DNA of 61,770 nt from Rossellomorea arthrocnemi (GTDB lineage: Bacteria > Bacillota > Bacilli > Bacillales > Bacillaceae_B). The DNA is taken from contig NZ_CAJGBF010000021.1 of the NCBI RefSeq assembly GCF_904424705.1, positions 1-61,770 of the forward strand. The letters run 5' to 3'. The notes below the pieces were generated by a model. It saw only the letters and a list, made by a program, of their open reading frames with translations, was not told the origin of the DNA and did not search any database. The translations under genes were made by a program, and so were the position numbers. Positions within the stretch are counted from its first letter, which is position 1. Each line of letters opens with the position of its first letter. Shown here one piece after another: positions 31,102-47,485 of this stretch.

Positions 31102-33180
31102 ATGCCTAGAGAGTTCTCCTTAGAAAACACTCGTAATATCGGTATCATGGCTCACATCGATGCCGGTAAAACAACTGCTACTGAGCGTATCCTATTTTAT
31201 ACTGGTCGTATCCATAAAATTGGTGAAACTCACGAAGGTGCTTCTCAAATGGACTGGATGGAGCAAGAGCAGGAACGTGGTATCACAATCACTTCTGCTG
31301 CGACAACAGCTCAATGGAAAGGCCATCGTATCAACATCATCGATACACCGGGACACGTAGACTTCACAGTTGAAGTTGAACGTTCACTGCGTGTACTTGA
31401 TGGTGCAGTAGCAGTACTTGACGCTCAATCTGGTGTTGAGCCTCAAACTGAAACTGTATGGCGCCAAGCAACAACTTACGGGGTTCCTCGTGTTGTGTTC
31501 GTTAACAAAATGGACAAAATCGGTGCTGACTTCCTTTATTCTGTAGGTACACTTCATGAGCGTTTACAAGCAAATGCACATCCAATTCAGCTTCCTATCG
31601 GTGCTGAAGACGATTTCGAAGGTATCATTGACTTAGTAGAAATGAAAGCTTATTTCTATGAAGATGACCTTGGAACACGTGCAGAAGCTCGTGACATTCC
31701 TGAAGAGTATAAAGATCAAGCTGAAGAATACCGCGGAAAGCTAATTGAAGCTGTATCTGAACTTGATGAAGAGCTTATGATGAAGTACTTAGAAGGCGAA
31801 GAGCTTTCTAACGAAGAAATCAAAGCAGCAATCCGTGCAGCTACACTAACTGTCGAGTTCTACCCGGTTGTTTGTGGGTCTGCATTCAAAAACAAAGGGG
31901 TTCAATTATTAATTGACTCAGTAATTGATTATCTTCCAGCACCAACAGATGTTGAAGATATCAAAGGTTTTGTACCTGATACAGAAGAAGAAGTAACTCG
32001 TCCATCTGCTGACGATGCACCATTCTCTGCATTAGCGTTCAAAGTTGCAACTGACCCTTATGTTGGTAAATTAACATTCTTCCGTGTGTACTCAGGAACG
32101 TTAGATTCTGGTTCATATGTAAGAAACTCTTCTAAAGGCAAGCGTGAACGTGTAGGACGTATCCTGCAAATGCACGCAAACTCCCGTGAAGAAATCTCTA
32201 CTGTTTACGCTGGAGATATTGCGGCAGCAGTTGGTCTTAAAGATACTAGTACTGGAGATACACTATGTGATGAAAAGAGCCTTGTTATCTTAGAATCAAT
32301 GGTATTCCCAGAACCGGTTATCTCTTTATCTGTTGAGCCTAAGTCAAAGGCTGACCAAGATAAAATGACAACTGCTCTACAAAAACTTCAAGAAGAAGAT
32401 CCAACATTCCGTGCGCATACTGACCAGGAAACTGGACAGGTTATCATCGCTGGAATGGGTGAGCTTCACTTAGACATCATCGTTGACCGTATGAAACGTG
32501 AGTTCAAAGTAGAAGCAAACGTAGGAGCTCCTCAAGTATCTTACCGTGAGACTTTCCGTGATACGGCTAAAGTTGAAGGTAAGTTCGCTCGTCAATCTGG
32601 TGGACGTGGACAATTCGGACACGTTTGGATCGAATTCTCACCTAATGAAGAAGGTAAAGGATTCGAATTCGAGAACGGTATTGTCGGTGGTGTTGTTCCT
32701 CGTGAATACATCCCTGCAGTACAAGCCGGTCTATCTGACGCTTTAGAAAATGGTGTCTTAGCTGGTTTCCCACTTGTTGATGTTAAAGCAAGATTATTCG
32801 ATGGTTCATACCATGACGTTGACTCCTCGGAGATGGCGTTCAAAATCGCTGCATCAATGGCACTTAAGAATGCTGCTTCTAAATGTAAGCCGGTAATCCT
32901 TGAGCCGATGATGAAAGTAGAGGTTGTTATCCCTGAGGAATACCTTGGAGATATCATGGGTGACGTTACTTCACGTCGTGGACGTGTAGAAGGTATGGAA
33001 GCCCGCGGAAACGCTCAAGTCGTTAAAGCGTTCGTACCACTATCAGAAATGTTTGGATATGCAACTTCCCTTCGTTCTAACACACAAGGACGTGGAACAT
33101 ACTCCATGCACTTCGACCACTATGAAGAAGTACCTAAATCGATTTCTGAAGAGATCATCAAAAAAAATAAAGGTGAATAA
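31102..33180 (+). CDS. fusA: Elongation factor G
   Basis: A 692-residue translocation GTPase. The G motifs are AHIDAGKTT (G1), DTPGHVDF (G3) and NKMDK (G4); the switch I RGITI is present, followed by domains II-V with [12 protein letters not shown] and the domain IV/V region. The length is normal. It lies 51 bases after rpsG in the str operon. tuf follows after a 129-base gap. Confidence 0.98.
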   Translation: MPREFSLENTRNIGIMAHIDAGKTTATERILFYTGRIHKIGETHEGASQMDWMEQEQERGITITSAATTAQWKGHRINIIDTPGHVDFTVEVERSLRVLDGAVAVLDAQSGVEPQTETVWRQATTYGVPRVVFVNKMDKIGADFLYSVGTLHERLQANAHPIQLPIGAEDDFEGIIDLVEMKAYFYEDDLGTRAEARDIPEEYKDQAEEYRGKLIEAVSELDEELMMKYLEGEELSNEEIKAAIRAATLTVEFYPVVCGSAFKNKGVQLLIDSVIDYLPAPTDVEDIKGFVPDTEEEVTRPSADDAPFSALAFKVATDPYVGKLTFFRVYSGTLDSGSYVRNSSKGKRERVGRILQMHANSREEISTVYAGDIAAAVGLKDTSTGDTLCDEKSLVILESMVFPEPVISLSVEPKSKADQDKMTTALQKLQEEDPTFRAHTDQETGQVIIAGMGELHLDIIVDRMKREFKVEANVGAPQVSYRETFRDTAKVEGKFARQSGGRGQFGHVWIEFSPNEEGKGFEFENGIVGGVVPREYIPAVQAGLSDALENGVLAGFPLVDVKARLFDGSYHDVDSSEMAFKIAASMALKNAASKCKPVILEPMMKVEVVIPEEYLGDIMGDVTSRRGRVEGMEARGNAQVVKAFVPLSEMFGYATSLRSNTQGRGTYSMHFDHYEEVPKSISEEIIKKNKGE

Positions 33181-33233
33181 TTGATTTATTCGCTTTTATA
33201 AAGTATAAATACTAATGTAAGCAATTGTTGCGT

Positions 33234-33262
33234 CAGAGATGGTTTTATTGCTGTCTCTGAGG
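33234..33262 (+). other. Hairpin in the fusA-tuf spacer
   Basis: CAGAGA and TCTCTG form a 6-bp stem around GGTTTTATTGCTG. No T-run follows, so it is not a terminator; it may be a processing or stabilising structure ahead of tuf. Confidence 0.4.
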
Positions 33263-33309
33263 CACCTAAAATATACTTATTTTCTTTAAAATTAAAGGAG
33301 GATTTTCAA

Positions 33310-34500
33310 ATGGGTAAGGAAAAATTTGATCGTTCCAAGCAACATGCGAATATCGGTACAATCGGTCACGTTGACCACGGTAAAACAACTCTAACAGCTG
33401 CTATCACAACTACACTTCACAAGAAGTATGGTCGTGGAACTGCAATGGCATATGACCAAATCGACGGTGCTCCAGAAGAAAGAGAACGTGGAATCACAAT
33501 CTCTACTGCGCACGTTGAGTATGAAACTGATACTCGTCACTATGCACACGTTGACTGCCCAGGACATGCTGACTATGTTAAAAACATGATCACTGGTGCT
33601 GCACAAATGGATGGTGGGATCCTAGTAGTTTCTGCTGCTGACGGCCCAATGCCACAAACTCGTGAGCACATCCTTCTTTCTCGTCAAGTAGGTGTTCCAT
33701 ACCTAGTTGTATTCATGAACAAATGTGACATGGTAGACGACGAAGAACTACTTGAATTAGTAGAAATGGAAGTACGTGACCTTCTTTCTGAGTACGATTT
33801 CCCTGGTGATGACGTACCGGTAATCAAAGGTTCTGCTCTTAAAGCTCTTGAAGGAGATGCTGAGTGGGAAGCGAAAATCTTCGAACTTATGGAAGCTGTA
33901 GATAGCTACATCCCAACTCCAGAGCGTGACACTGAAAAACCATTCATGATGCCTGTTGAGGACGTTTTCTCAATCACAGGTCGTGGTACAGTTGCTACAG
34001 GTCGTGTTGAGCGTGGACAAGTTAAAGTTGGAGACACTATCGACATCATCGGTCTTTCTGAAGAACCAAAGTCTACAACTGTAACAGGTGTAGAAATGTT
34101 CCGTAAACTTCTTGACTATGCTGAAGCTGGAGACAACATCGGTGCACTACTTCGTGGTGTAGCTCGTGAAGATATCCAACGTGGACAAGTACTTGCTAAG
34201 CCAGGTACAATCACTCCACACACAAAATTCAAAGCAGAAGTTTATGTTCTTTCAAAAGAAGAAGGTGGACGTCACACTCCATTCTTCACTAACTACCGCC
34301 CACAGTTCTACTTCCGTACAACTGACGTAACTGGTATTTGTAACCTTCCTGAAGGTGTAGAAATGGTTATGCCTGGCGATAACATCGAAATGACTGTTGA
34401 GCTTATCGCTCCAATCGCTATTGAAGAAGGTACTAAGTTCTCTATCCGTGAGGGTGGACGTACTGTAGGTGCTGGAGTAGTAGCGACAATCACTGAGTAA
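33310..34500 (+). CDS. tuf: Elongation factor Tu
   Basis: A 396-residue GTPase that delivers aminoacyl-tRNA. G1 GHVDHGKTT, switch I RGITIS, G3 DCPGHADY and G4 NKCD are intact, and domains 2 and 3 are full length. AAAGGAGG precedes the ATG. Codon use is strongly biased, as expected for the most abundant protein. A strong terminator follows and ends the str operon. Confidence 0.99.
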   Translation: MGKEKFDRSKQHANIGTIGHVDHGKTTLTAAITTTLHKKYGRGTAMAYDQIDGAPEERERGITISTAHVEYETDTRHYAHVDCPGHADYVKNMITGAAQMDGGILVVSAADGPMPQTREHILLSRQVGVPYLVVFMNKCDMVDDEELLELVEMEVRDLLSEYDFPGDDVPVIKGSALKALEGDAEWEAKIFELMEAVDSYIPTPERDTEKPFMMPVEDVFSITGRGTVATGRVERGQVKVGDTIDIIGLSEEPKSTTVTGVEMFRKLLDYAEAGDNIGALLRGVAREDIQRGQVLAKPGTITPHTKFKAEVYVLSKEEGGRHTPFFTNYRPQFYFRTTDVTGICNLPEGVEMVMPGDNIEMTVELIAPIAIEEGTKFSIREGGRTVGAGVVATITE

Positions 34501-34510
34501 TCATTGATAT

Positions 34511-34547
34511 CAAAAACAGATGGACATCATGTCCATCTGTTTTTTTG
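34511..34547 (+). terminator. Strong terminator after tuf
   Basis: AAACAGATGGAC (34514-34525) and GTCCATCTGTTT are perfect 12-bp complements with loop ATCAT, followed by a run of T. Confidence 0.93.
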
Positions 34548-34638
34548 TGCGCATTTTAAATAAGAGGGGAGTAAATTACATGGACAAAACAAATTTGATC
34601 TAATCTAAAGGACAAAATGAATCGTTTTACTGAACCGC

Positions 34639-34766
34639 TGTTGATCTCCGTGCAAGACTTCGCTTTCCTCGGGCGGAAGGCGAGCCTCCTCGTCGCTATC
34701 GCTCCTGCGGGGTCTCACCTATTCCGCTTTTCCCGTAGGAGTCTACGTCTTGCACTCCAATCAACA
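34639..34766 (-). repeat. Repeat element A, copy 1 (minus orientation)
   Basis: A 128-bp element with short terminal inverted repeats (TGTTGAT and ATCAACA) and internal GAGCCTCCTC / GGGGTCTCACC arms that can fold extensively. It is a diverged, oppositely oriented copy of the element at 35088. No protein is encoded. Confidence 0.75.
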
Positions 34767-34808
34767 GCTAGAAACGTCTAAATACACTTTGTATGTTTAA
34801 CAAAAACA

Positions 34809-34868
34809 AAAGATCCGAACTATCATTCGATATCGATAAAAGAATTTCTAATGATAGTTCGAATCTTT
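34809..34868. repeat. 60-bp inverted repeat in the tuf-rpsJ gap
   Basis: AAAGATCCGAACTATCATT (34809-34827) and AATGATAGTTCGAATCTTT (34850-34868) are complementary with one mismatch. It could be a bidirectional terminator-like hairpin, though the T-run on either side is short. No gene is adjacent. Confidence 0.6.
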
Positions 34869-35087
34869 ATTCGGGTAAAACCATTTATTCCAACCCTTTT
34901 TTGTACGAAAAGTGAGAAGATAGTTCCACCAAACTCAATGTTTATATTTACGACTTTCTTCTATATATAATACGAGGCTGTCATTATTAACAAGAATTGT
35001 TTATACAAAATGATCACAATCAAATATTTAATATATTTATAGGATTTTGCGAAATCCAATCTCTACACCAATAGATATGATACCCAT
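34869..35087. other. Gene-free AT-rich segment between the two A elements
   Basis: No open reading frame with a ribosome-binding site is visible. B. subtilis has a hydrolase gene (ybaC) between tufA and rpsJ; nothing here resembles it. Confidence 0.4.
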
Positions 35088-35217
35088 TGTTGATTGCAAC
35101 GGAAGGCAGCTCGACTCCTGCGGGAAAAGCTGGACAGGTGAGACCCCACAGGGCGAAGCCCGAGGAGGCTCACCGCCAGCCCCGCGGAAAGCGAGCTGCC
35201 TGCAGTGGAAATCAACA
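35088..35217 (+). repeat. Repeat element A, copy 2 (uninterrupted)
   Basis: A 130-bp element with terminal inverted repeats TGTTGATT (35088-35095) and AATCAACA (35210-35217). Inner arms GGTGAGACCCC and GAGGCTCACC, and GGCAGCTCG near the left end with GAGCTGCC near the right, make a nearly closed fold. It contains the uninterrupted site GAAAAGCTGGACAGGTGAG at which element B sits in the copies at 54075 and 57170. Confidence 0.82.
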
Positions 35218-35314
35218 TGAACTCACTCATCAGTAATTAAAATATTCGTCTTACAAATTTCTTATAGCTTTTAGCAAGATCAGATATTAAATATTGTGAA
35301 AATAACACATAACC

Positions 35315-35853
<539 letters not shown>

Positions 35854-35888
35854 TTCATAAAAACCATAATAACTAGGAGGTGTGACTT

Positions 35889-36518
35889 ATGACCAAAGGA
35901 ATCTTAGGAAGAAAGATTGGTATGACTCAAGTTTTCGCTGAAAACGGTGATCTTATCCCTGTAACTGTTATCGAGGCTGCTCAAAACGTGGTACTTCAAA
36001 AGAAATCTACAGACGTTGATGGCTACGAAGCTATCCAAGTAGGTTTTGAAGACAAACGTGAAAAGCTTTCTAACAAACCAGAGAGAGGCCACGTTGCTAA
36101 AGCTGAAACTGCTCCTAAGCGCTTCATCCGTGAAATCCGCGGTGTAAACGTAGAAGAGTACGAAGTTGGTCAAGAAGTCAAAGTTGATATTTTCGCTGCA
36201 GGCGAAATCGTAGATGTAACAGGAGTTTCAAAAGGTAAAGGTTTCCAAGGTGCTATCAAGCGTCACAACCAATCCCGCGGACCTATGTCCCATGGTTCTC
36301 GTTACCACCGTCGTCCCGGTTCAATGGGTCCTGTTGATCCAAACCGCGTATTCAAAGGTAAATTACTACCTGGACGTATGGGCGGAGAGCAAATTACAAT
36401 TCAAAACCTTGAAATTGTAAAAGTGGATGCTGAACGTAACCTTATCTTAGTCAAAGGTAATGTGCCTGGACCTAAGAAACAACTGATCAAAGTAAAGTCT
36501 GCTATTAAAGCAAACTAA
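35889..36518 (+). CDS. rplC: 50S ribosomal protein L3
   Basis: A 209-residue protein beginning [16 protein letters not shown]. The central extension that reaches the peptidyl-transferase centre ([29 protein letters not shown]) is intact. L3 is an early 50S assembly protein. AGGAGGTG precedes the ATG. It follows rpsJ after 35 bases. Confidence 0.98.
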   Translation: MTKGILGRKIGMTQVFAENGDLIPVTVIEAAQNVVLQKKSTDVDGYEAIQVGFEDKREKLSNKPERGHVAKAETAPKRFIREIRGVNVEEYEVGQEVKVDIFAAGEIVDVTGVSKGKGFQGAIKRHNQSRGPMSHGSRYHRRPGSMGPVDPNRVFKGKLLPGRMGGEQITIQNLEIVKVDAERNLILVKGNVPGPKKQLIKVKSAIKAN

Positions 36519-36548
36519 TAGAACTTTTCAAGAAAGGAGGAAACAAGA

Positions 36549-37172
36549 ATGCCGAAAGTAGCATTATTTAACCAAAGCGGTTCTAAAGTTGGTGATATTG
36601 AACTTAATGACACTGTTTTTGGTATTGAACCAAACACACATGTGATGACTGAAGCAGTATTGATGCAAAGAGCGTCTCTACGTCAAGGAAATCACAAAGT
36701 AAAAAATCGTTCTGAAGTACGTGGCGGTGGGCGTAAGCCTTGGCGTCAAAAAGGAACAGGTCGTGCTCGTCAAGGGTCAATCCGTTCTCCACAATGGCGC
36801 GGTGGTGGTACTGTATTTGGACCAGTTCCACGCAGCTACAGCTACAAACTTCCTAAGAAAGTTCGTCGCTTAGCGATTAAATCCGCACTATCTTCTAAAG
36901 TAGTAGAAGAAAACATCTTAGTATTAGAAGCATTATCGTTCGATGCTCCTAAAACAAAAGAATTTGCTAGCGTTCTAAAAGGTCTTTCTGTTGATTCTAA
37001 AACATTAGTGATCACTGACGGTCTTGACGAAAACGTAGCACTTTCAGCTCGTAACATCCCTGGTATAACGGTTGTCACTGCAGAAGGAATTAGCGTTCTG
37101 GATGTATTAGGACATGACAAACTAGTGATGACTAAATCAGCTGTTGAAAAAGTAGAGGAGGTGCTCGCATAA
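36549..37172 (+). CDS. rplD: 50S ribosomal protein L4
   Basis: A 207-residue protein. The long tunnel-reaching loop with [30 protein letters not shown] is typical. In E. coli L4 represses the S10 operon, but the Bacillus leader lacks an obvious E. coli-type site. The stop codon overlaps the rplW start (TAATG). Confidence 0.98.
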   Translation: MPKVALFNQSGSKVGDIELNDTVFGIEPNTHVMTEAVLMQRASLRQGNHKVKNRSEVRGGGRKPWRQKGTGRARQGSIRSPQWRGGGTVFGPVPRSYSYKLPKKVRRLAIKSALSSKVVEENILVLEALSFDAPKTKEFASVLKGLSVDSKTLVITDGLDENVALSARNIPGITVVTAEGISVLDVLGHDKLVMTKSAVEKVEEVLA

Positions 37173-37456
37173 TGGATGTACGTGAAATCATTAAGCGCCC
37201 CGTAATTACAGAGGCTTCAACTGATCTTATGTCTGAGAAAAAGTATACTTTCGAAGTTGATACTAGAGCCAACAAAACTCAAGTAAAAGACGCCGTTCAA
37301 GCAATCTTTGACGTGAAAGTAGATAAAGTAAACATCATGAACTACAAAGGTAAGTTCAAACGCATGGGTAAACACGCTGGTTACACTAACAAGCGTCGTA
37401 AAGCTATCGTTAAACTTACTGCCGATAGTAAAGAAATCGAATTCTTTGAAGTATAA
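37172..37456 (+). CDS. rplW: 50S ribosomal protein L23
   Basis: A 94-residue protein at the nascent-chain exit, a docking site for trigger factor and SRP. The N-terminal [15 protein letters not shown] and the C-terminal basic [24 protein letters not shown] segments are typical. The ATG shares a base with the rplD stop, so the two are coupled. Confidence 0.98.
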   Translation: MDVREIIKRPVITEASTDLMSEKKYTFEVDTRANKTQVKDAVQAIFDVKVDKVNIMNYKGKFKRMGKHAGYTNKRRKAIVKLTADSKEIEFFEV

Positions 37457-37466
37457 AATTCTTTAA

Positions 37467-38318
<852 letters not shown>

Positions 38319-38378
38319 CGGGATTGTACTACGGTTCCTCAAAAGAGCCGTAGATCAGTCACGAAGGGAGGTTCAAAC

Positions 38379-38657
38379 ATGGGTCGTAGCTTAAAAAAAG
38401 GACCTTTTGTTGATGATCATTTAATGAATAAGGTTGAGAAATTGAACGAAACTGAAGGCAAACAAGTTGTTAAAACTTGGTCTCGTCGCTCAACGATCTT
38501 CCCAGCATTCATCGGTCACACTATCGCAGTTTACGATGGTCGTAAACATGTACCTGTATACGTCACTGAAGACATGGTAGGACACAAGCTTGGTGAATTC
38601 GCACCATCTCGTACTTACAAAGGTCATGCAAGTGATGATAAGAAAACAAGACGCTAA
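38379..38657 (+). CDS. rpsS: 30S ribosomal protein S19
   Basis: A 92-residue protein beginning [16 protein letters not shown], with the [31 protein letters not shown] region. It forms the head complex with S13 and contacts the A site. GGGAGG lies ahead of the ATG; the spacer from rplB is 60 bases. Confidence 0.98.
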   Translation: MGRSLKKGPFVDDHLMNKVEKLNETEGKQVVKTWSRRSTIFPAFIGHTIAVYDGRKHVPVYVTEDMVGHKLGEFAPSRTYKGHASDDKKTRR

Positions 38658-38676
38658 TTGAGAGGAGGGTATCCTA

Positions 38677-39018
38677 ATGCAAGCAAAAGCTGTTGCAAGA
38701 ACAGTACGTATTGCTCCTCGTAAAGTACGTTTAGTCGTTGATCTAATCCGAGGTAAGCAAGTTGGAGAAGCGGTTGCTATCTTAAAGCATACACCTAAAG
38801 CTGCTTCACCAGTAATCGAAAAAGTACTTAAGTCTGCTATTGCGAACGCAGAGCACAACTTTGACATGGATATTAATAGCCTAGTGGTAACTGAGGCTTA
38901 TGTAAATGAAGGACCAACACTTAAACGTTTCCGTCCTCGTGCGATGGGACGTGCAAGTCAAATTAACAAACGTACAAGTCACATTACACTTGTCGTATCA
39001 GAAAAGAAGGAGGGATAA
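38677..39018 (+). CDS. rplV: 50S ribosomal protein L22
   Basis: A 113-residue protein. The N-terminal [20 protein letters not shown] and the C-terminal tunnel hairpin ([22 protein letters not shown]), a site of macrolide-resistance changes in other species, look wild type. The ATG has GAGAGGAGGG ahead. rpsC starts 3 bases after its stop. Confidence 0.98.
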   Translation: MQAKAVARTVRIAPRKVRLVVDLIRGKQVGEAVAILKHTPKAASPVIEKVLKSAIANAEHNFDMDINSLVVTEAYVNEGPTLKRFRPRAMGRASQINKRTSHITLVVSEKKEG

Positions 39019-39021
39019 GCT

Positions 39022-40308
<1,287 letters not shown>

Positions 40309-40328
40309 ATGAGAGGAGGTTTGCTTAA

Positions 40329-41005
<677 letters not shown>

Positions 41006-41044
41006 TAGATATTAGCATTGGGCCATTCAAGGAGGTGCGATGAA

Positions 41045-41356
41045 ATGCATGTAAAAAAAGGCGATAAAGTAATGGTCATTACAGGGAAAGACAAAGGCAA
41101 AACAGGTGTTGTTCTTGCTTCATTCCCAAAGAAAGACCGAGTGCTAGTTGAAGGAATCAACGTTGTAAAAAAACACGCTAAACCTTCACAGATGAATCCG
41201 CAAGGCGGAATCATCAGCCAGGAAGCATCTATCCATGTATCAAATGTTATGCTTCTAGATCCGAAATCTAACGAGCCAACTCGTGTAGGTTATAAGACAG
41301 AAGACGGCAAAAAAGTACGTGTAGCAAAAAAATCAGGTGAAGTTCTAGATAAATAG
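41045..41356 (+). CDS. rplX: 50S ribosomal protein L24
   Basis: A 103-residue KOW-domain assembly initiator: [23 protein letters not shown] at the N-terminus and [22 protein letters not shown] later. ATG 41045 gives the length of B. subtilis L24; AAGGAGGTG lies ahead. Confidence 0.97.
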   Translation: MHVKKGDKVMVITGKDKGKTGVVLASFPKKDRVLVEGINVVKKHAKPSQMNPQGGIISQEASIHVSNVMLLDPKSNEPTRVGYKTEDGKKVRVAKKSGEVLDK

Positions 41357-41382
41357 TACGATTAAGAAGGGAGGTATTCTGA

Positions 41383-41922
41383 ATGAACCGCCTAAAAGAA
41401 AAATTTCAACAAGAAATCAGTCCAGCTCTAGTTAGCAAATTCAATTACAAATCAGTAATGGAAGTACCTAAAGTTGAAAAGATCGTTGTCAACATGGGTG
41501 TCGGTGATGCTGTTTCAAACTCAAAAGCTCTTGATGTAGCTGTTGACGAATTGACTCAAATTACTGGTCAAAAGCCAGTCGTAACAAAAGCTAAAAAATC
41601 TATCGCAGGCTTCCGTCTTCGTGAAGGTATGCCAATCGGTGCAAAAGTTACTCTTCGCGGAGAGCGTATGTACCAATTCTTAGATAAATTAATTTCTGTT
41701 TCACTTCCACGTGTACGTGACTTCCGCGGTGTTTCTAAAAAAGCATTCGACGGTCGCGGTAACTATACATTAGGAGTAAAAGAGCAATTGATTTTCCCTG
41801 AGATTGATTATGATAAAGTGTCTAAAGCACGCGGTATGGATATCGTAATCGTAACAACTGCTAACACAGACGAAGAAGCTCGTGAATTATTGACACAAAT
41901 CGGAATGCCATTCCAAAAGTAA
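41383..41922 (+). CDS. rplE: 50S ribosomal protein L5
   Basis: A 179-residue protein that binds 5S rRNA and contacts P-site t[24 protein letters not shown] and [17 protein letters not shown] are family hallmarks. GGGAGG lies ahead of the ATG. Confidence 0.98.
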   Translation: MNRLKEKFQQEISPALVSKFNYKSVMEVPKVEKIVVNMGVGDAVSNSKALDVAVDELTQITGQKPVVTKAKKSIAGFRLREGMPIGAKVTLRGERMYQFLDKLISVSLPRVRDFRGVSKKAFDGRGNYTLGVKEQLIFPEIDYDKVSKARGMDIVIVTTANTDEEARELLTQIGMPFQK

Positions 41923-42132
<210 letters not shown>

Positions 42133-42162
42133 TACCCCATATTGGGAAGGAGGTAAATTATT

Positions 42163-42561
42163 ATGACAATGACAGATCCAATTGCAGATTTGCTAACTCG
42201 CATCCGTAATGCGAACATGGTTCGTCACGAAAGATTAGAAGTTCCTGCTTCTAACATCAAGAAAGAAATTGCTGAAATCCTCAAACGTGAAGGTTTCGTA
42301 CGTGACGTAGAATATGTAGAAGATAACAAGCAAGGTGTTATCCGCATTTTCTTAAAATATGGAGCAAACAACGAACGCGTAATTACTGGATTAAAGCGTA
42401 TCTCTAAACCTGGTTTACGTGTTTATGCTAAATCTACAGAAGTACCTAGAGTGTTAAACGGCTTAGGTATTGCACTTGTTTCTACTTCTACAGGTGTATT
42501 AACTGATAAAGAAGCTCGTGCTCAACAAGTAGGCGGAGAAGTACTAGCTTACGTTTGGTAA
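42163..42561 (+). CDS. rpsH: 30S ribosomal protein S8
   Basis: A 132-residue central-domain 16S-binding protein: [22 protein letters not shown] at the N-terminus and the C-terminal signature [20 protein letters not shown]. It represses the spc operon in E. coli. GGAGG lies ahead of the ATG. Confidence 0.98.
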   Translation: MTMTDPIADLLTRIRNANMVRHERLEVPASNIKKEIAEILKREGFVRDVEYVEDNKQGVIRIFLKYGANNERVITGLKRISKPGLRVYAKSTEVPRVLNGLGIALVSTSTGVLTDKEARAQQVGGEVLAYVW

Positions 42562-42591
42562 TATTTTTTATATGAATGGAGGTGCAACAGG

Positions 42592-43131
42592 ATGTCACGT
42601 GTAGGAAAACTACCAGTCGAAATTCCATCTGACGTTACTCTAACAGTAGGTGAAGATAACACTGTAACTGTAAAAGGACCTAAAGGGGAACTTTCTCGTA
42701 CATTCAATTCTGATATTAAAATAGAATTGGAAGGAAATGTAGCAACAGTTACTCGTCCTTCTGATGCAAAAGAACACCGCGCGTTACACGGTACAACTCG
42801 TGCCTTAATCGCGAACATGGTTGAAGGTGTATCTAAAGGATTCCAAAGAAATCTTGAGCTAGTCGGTGTAGGTTACCGTGCTCAAAAACAAGGTACGAAG
42901 CTTGTACTGAACGTTGGTTACTCTCACCCAGTTGAGATTGAACCAGAACAAGGTATCGAGATCGAAGTACCGGCTAATACAAAGATATCTATTAAAGGTA
43001 TCGACAAAGAACGTGTTGGGGCATTAGCTGCTAACATTCGTGCTGTACGCTCACCTGAGCCTTACAAAGGAAAAGGTATTCGCTACGAAGGTGAATATGT
43101 TCGTCGTAAAGAAGGTAAAACAGGTAAATAA
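42592..43131 (+). CDS. rplF: 50S ribosomal protein L6
   Basis: A 179-residue protein with two related domains, beginning [15 protein letters not shown] and ending with the [25 protein letters not shown] signature. It supports the sarcin-ricin loop region. GGAGGTG lies ahead. Confidence 0.98.
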   Translation: MSRVGKLPVEIPSDVTLTVGEDNTVTVKGPKGELSRTFNSDIKIELEGNVATVTRPSDAKEHRALHGTTRALIANMVEGVSKGFQRNLELVGVGYRAQKQGTKLVLNVGYSHPVEIEPEQGIEIEVPANTKISIKGIDKERVGALAANIRAVRSPEPYKGKGIRYEGEYVRRKEGKTGK

Positions 43132-43164
43132 TGCCGCGTAGGCAAAAGAAAGGAGTGACCGTAG

Positions 43165-43527
43165 GTGATTACTAAGCCAGATAAGAACAAAACACGTAAG
43201 AAAAGACATGCTCGTGTCCGTTCAAAAATTACTGGAACTGAAACTCGTCCTCGTTTGAACGTTTTCCGTTCTAACAAAAATATCTACGCTCAACTTATCG
43301 ATGATATGAACGGTGTTACTCTAGTTAGTGCATCTTCTCAAGATAAAGATTTCAATCTAGACTCATCTGCTACTGCTGATGCAGCAGCGAAAGTAGGAGA
43401 ACTAGTTGCGAAACGTGCAGTAGAAAAAGGATTGAAATCCGTAGTATTTGACCGTGGTGGATATTTGTATCATGGCCGTATCAAAGCTTTAGCTGAAGCA
43501 GCTCGTGAAAACGGCTTAGAATTTTAA
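43165..43527 (+). CDS. rplR: 50S ribosomal protein L18
   Basis: A 120-residue 5S-binding protein. It starts at GTG 43165 with AAAGGAG ahead; [20 protein letters not shown] and [23 protein letters not shown] are typical. Confidence 0.97.
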   Translation: MITKPDKNKTRKKRHARVRSKITGTETRPRLNVFRSNKNIYAQLIDDMNGVTLVSASSQDKDFNLDSSATADAAAKVGELVAKRAVEKGLKSVVFDRGGYLYHGRIKALAEAARENGLEF

Positions 43528-43550
43528 TAAAAAAAGGAGGGACAATCCAG

Positions 43551-44051
43551 ATGCGTCGTATTGACTCAAGCAAACTAGAATTTGAAGAACGCGTAGTTAC
43601 AATCAATCGTGTTGCGAAAGTAGTTAAAGGTGGACGTCGTTTCCGTTTCGCTGCTCTTGTAGTAGTGGGCGATAAAAACGGCCACGTTGGTTTCGGAACT
43701 GGGAAAGCTCAGGAAGTACCTGAAGCAATCCGTAAAGCGATTGAAGATGCGAAGAAAAATCTAATTGAAGTTCCTATGGTTGAAGGTACAACACCTCACC
43801 TAGTAACTGGACGATTTGGTGCTGGTCAAATTCTGATTAAACCTGCTTCTGCGGGTACAGGAATTATTGCCGGTGGACCTGTTCGTGCCGTACTTGAATT
43901 AGCTGGTGTTCAAGATATCCTATCTAAGTCTTTAGGATCTAACACTCCAATCAACATGGTTCGCGCTACAATCGAAGGTTTAAAACAATTAAAGACCGCT
44001 GAAGACGTTGCAAAATTACGTGGTAAATCAGTAGAAGAGATATTAGGTTAA
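43551..44051 (+). CDS. rpsE: 30S ribosomal protein S5
   Basis: A 166-residue protein with a dsRNA-binding-like N-terminal domain ([25 protein letters not shown]) and a C-terminal domain. It influences decoding fidelity and mRNA unwinding. AAAGGAGGG lies ahead of the ATG. Confidence 0.98.
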   Translation: MRRIDSSKLEFEERVVTINRVAKVVKGGRRFRFAALVVVGDKNGHVGFGTGKAQEVPEAIRKAIEDAKKNLIEVPMVEGTTPHLVTGRFGAGQILIKPASAGTGIIAGGPVRAVLELAGVQDILSKSLGSNTPINMVRATIEGLKQLKTAEDVAKLRGKSVEEILG

Positions 44052-44064
44052 GGGAGGGATAACG

Positions 44065-44247
44065 ATGGCTAACAAACTAGAAATTACCCTCACTCGCAGC
44101 ATCATTGGCCGTCCTCAAGATCAACGCAAAACGGTTGAAGCTTTAGGACTTCGCAAAATGCACCAAACAGTTGAGCAACAAGATAATGCTGCTATCCGCG
44201 GTATGATCAACAAAGTGGCTCACCTTGTTACTGTAACTGAAAAATAA
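44065..44247 (+). CDS. rpmD: 50S ribosomal protein L30
   Basis: A 60-residue protein beginning [24 protein letters not shown] and containing [15 protein letters not shown]. It starts 13 bases after rpsE with GGGAGGG ahead. Confidence 0.98.
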   Translation: MANKLEITLTRSIIGRPQDQRKTVEALGLRKMHQTVEQQDNAAIRGMINKVAHLVTVTEK

Positions 44248-44279
44248 TTTTTAACGCTTAAAAAAAAGGAGGTGCCGAC

Positions 44280-44719
44280 ATGAAATTACATGAGTTAAAG
44301 CCTACAGAAGGTTCACGTAAAGTCCGCAATCGTGTAGGACGTGGTATTGGTTCAGGTAATGGAAAGACTTCTGGTAAAGGTCATAAAGGACAAAACGCCC
44401 GTTCAGGTGGCGGAACTCGTCCTGGCTTTGAGGGTGGTCAAACACCATTGTTCCAACGTCTGCCGAAACGTGGATTCACGAACATCAACCGTAAAGAATA
44501 TGCAATCGTCAATCTTGACGTATTGAATCGCTTCGAAGATGGTACAGAAGTTACTCCAGCTCTACTTGTAGAATCTGGTGTAGTGAGTAACGAAAAAGCA
44601 GGAATTAAGATTCTTGGTAAAGGTTCAATCGAGAAAAAGCTTACAGTAAAAGCACACAAATTCTCAACCACTGCTAAAGAAGCTATCGAAGCTGCTGGCG
44701 GTACATCCGAGGTGATCTA

Positions 44720-44720
<1 letters not shown>
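44280..44720 (+). CDS. rplO: 50S ribosomal protein L15
   Basis: A 146-residue protein with the Gly/Arg-rich N-terminal extension ([29 protein letters not shown]) that penetrates 23S rRNA and a globular C-terminal part. Its stop codon shares one base with the secY start (TAATG), a conserved coupling. Confidence 0.98.
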
Positions 44721-46723
<2,003 letters not shown>

Positions 46724-46724
<1 letters not shown>

Positions 46725-47470
46725 TGATCATTTCTAAAACTCCGAGAGAGATTGAGATTATGCGGCATGCTGGTAAGATCGTTGCATTAACTCATGCGGA
46801 ATTGCAAAAGTATATTTCTCCGGGAATAACAACGAAGGAATTGGATGCAGTTGCTGAAAAATTCATTCGTAAACATGATGCAATTCCATCTTTTAAAGGG
46901 TATAATGGGTTTCGTGGCAGCATCTGTGCTTCAGTCAACAATGAGTTGGTACATGGAATTCCAGGCGATCGGGTATTGAAGGATGGCGATATAATCAGTA
47001 TCGATATCGGTGCTAAATATAACGGTTATCACGGTGACTCAGCTTGGACATATCCAGTTGGAACAATAGATGATGAAACCCGGAAGCTTCTCGAGGTAAC
47101 AGAAGAATCATTATTTCTGGGACTTAAGGAAGCGAAACCAGGCGAGCGTCTGTCGAATATCTCTCATAGTATACAAACTTTTGTTGAGGCTAATGGCTTT
47201 TCGATCGTTCGAGAGTATGTGGGACACGGAGTTGGTCAAGACTTACATGAGGATCCGCAAATTCCTCATTATGGACCACCCAACAAAGGTCCGCGTCTAA
47301 AGCCTGGCATGGTACTGGCTATTGAACCAATGGTTAATGCAGGGAGTCGATATGTTAGAACGTTATCAGATAACTGGACAGTCGTCACAGTAGATGATAA
47401 AATGTGTGCGCACTTTGAACACACCATTGCAATTACTGAAGACGGCTATGAGATATTGACGAAAGCCTAA
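46724..47470 (+). CDS. map: Methionine aminopeptidase, type I
   Basis: A 248-residue pita-bread-fold metallopeptidase that removes initiator methionine. The metal ligands lie in [18 protein letters not shown] (two Asp), [12 protein letters not shown] (His), AIEPMV (Glu) and the final FEHTIAIT (Glu). It is translationally coupled to adk. The N-terminal SH3-binding extension is absent, as normal for bacteria. Confidence 0.97.
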
Positions 47471-47485
47471 GTGAAGGTGATTGGA

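Noticed and set aside
32592..32957. 121-codon antisense frame within fusA
   Set aside because: It is a shadow of the biased codon use of fusA; similar antisense frames occur in tuf, rpoB and clpC. No start signals.
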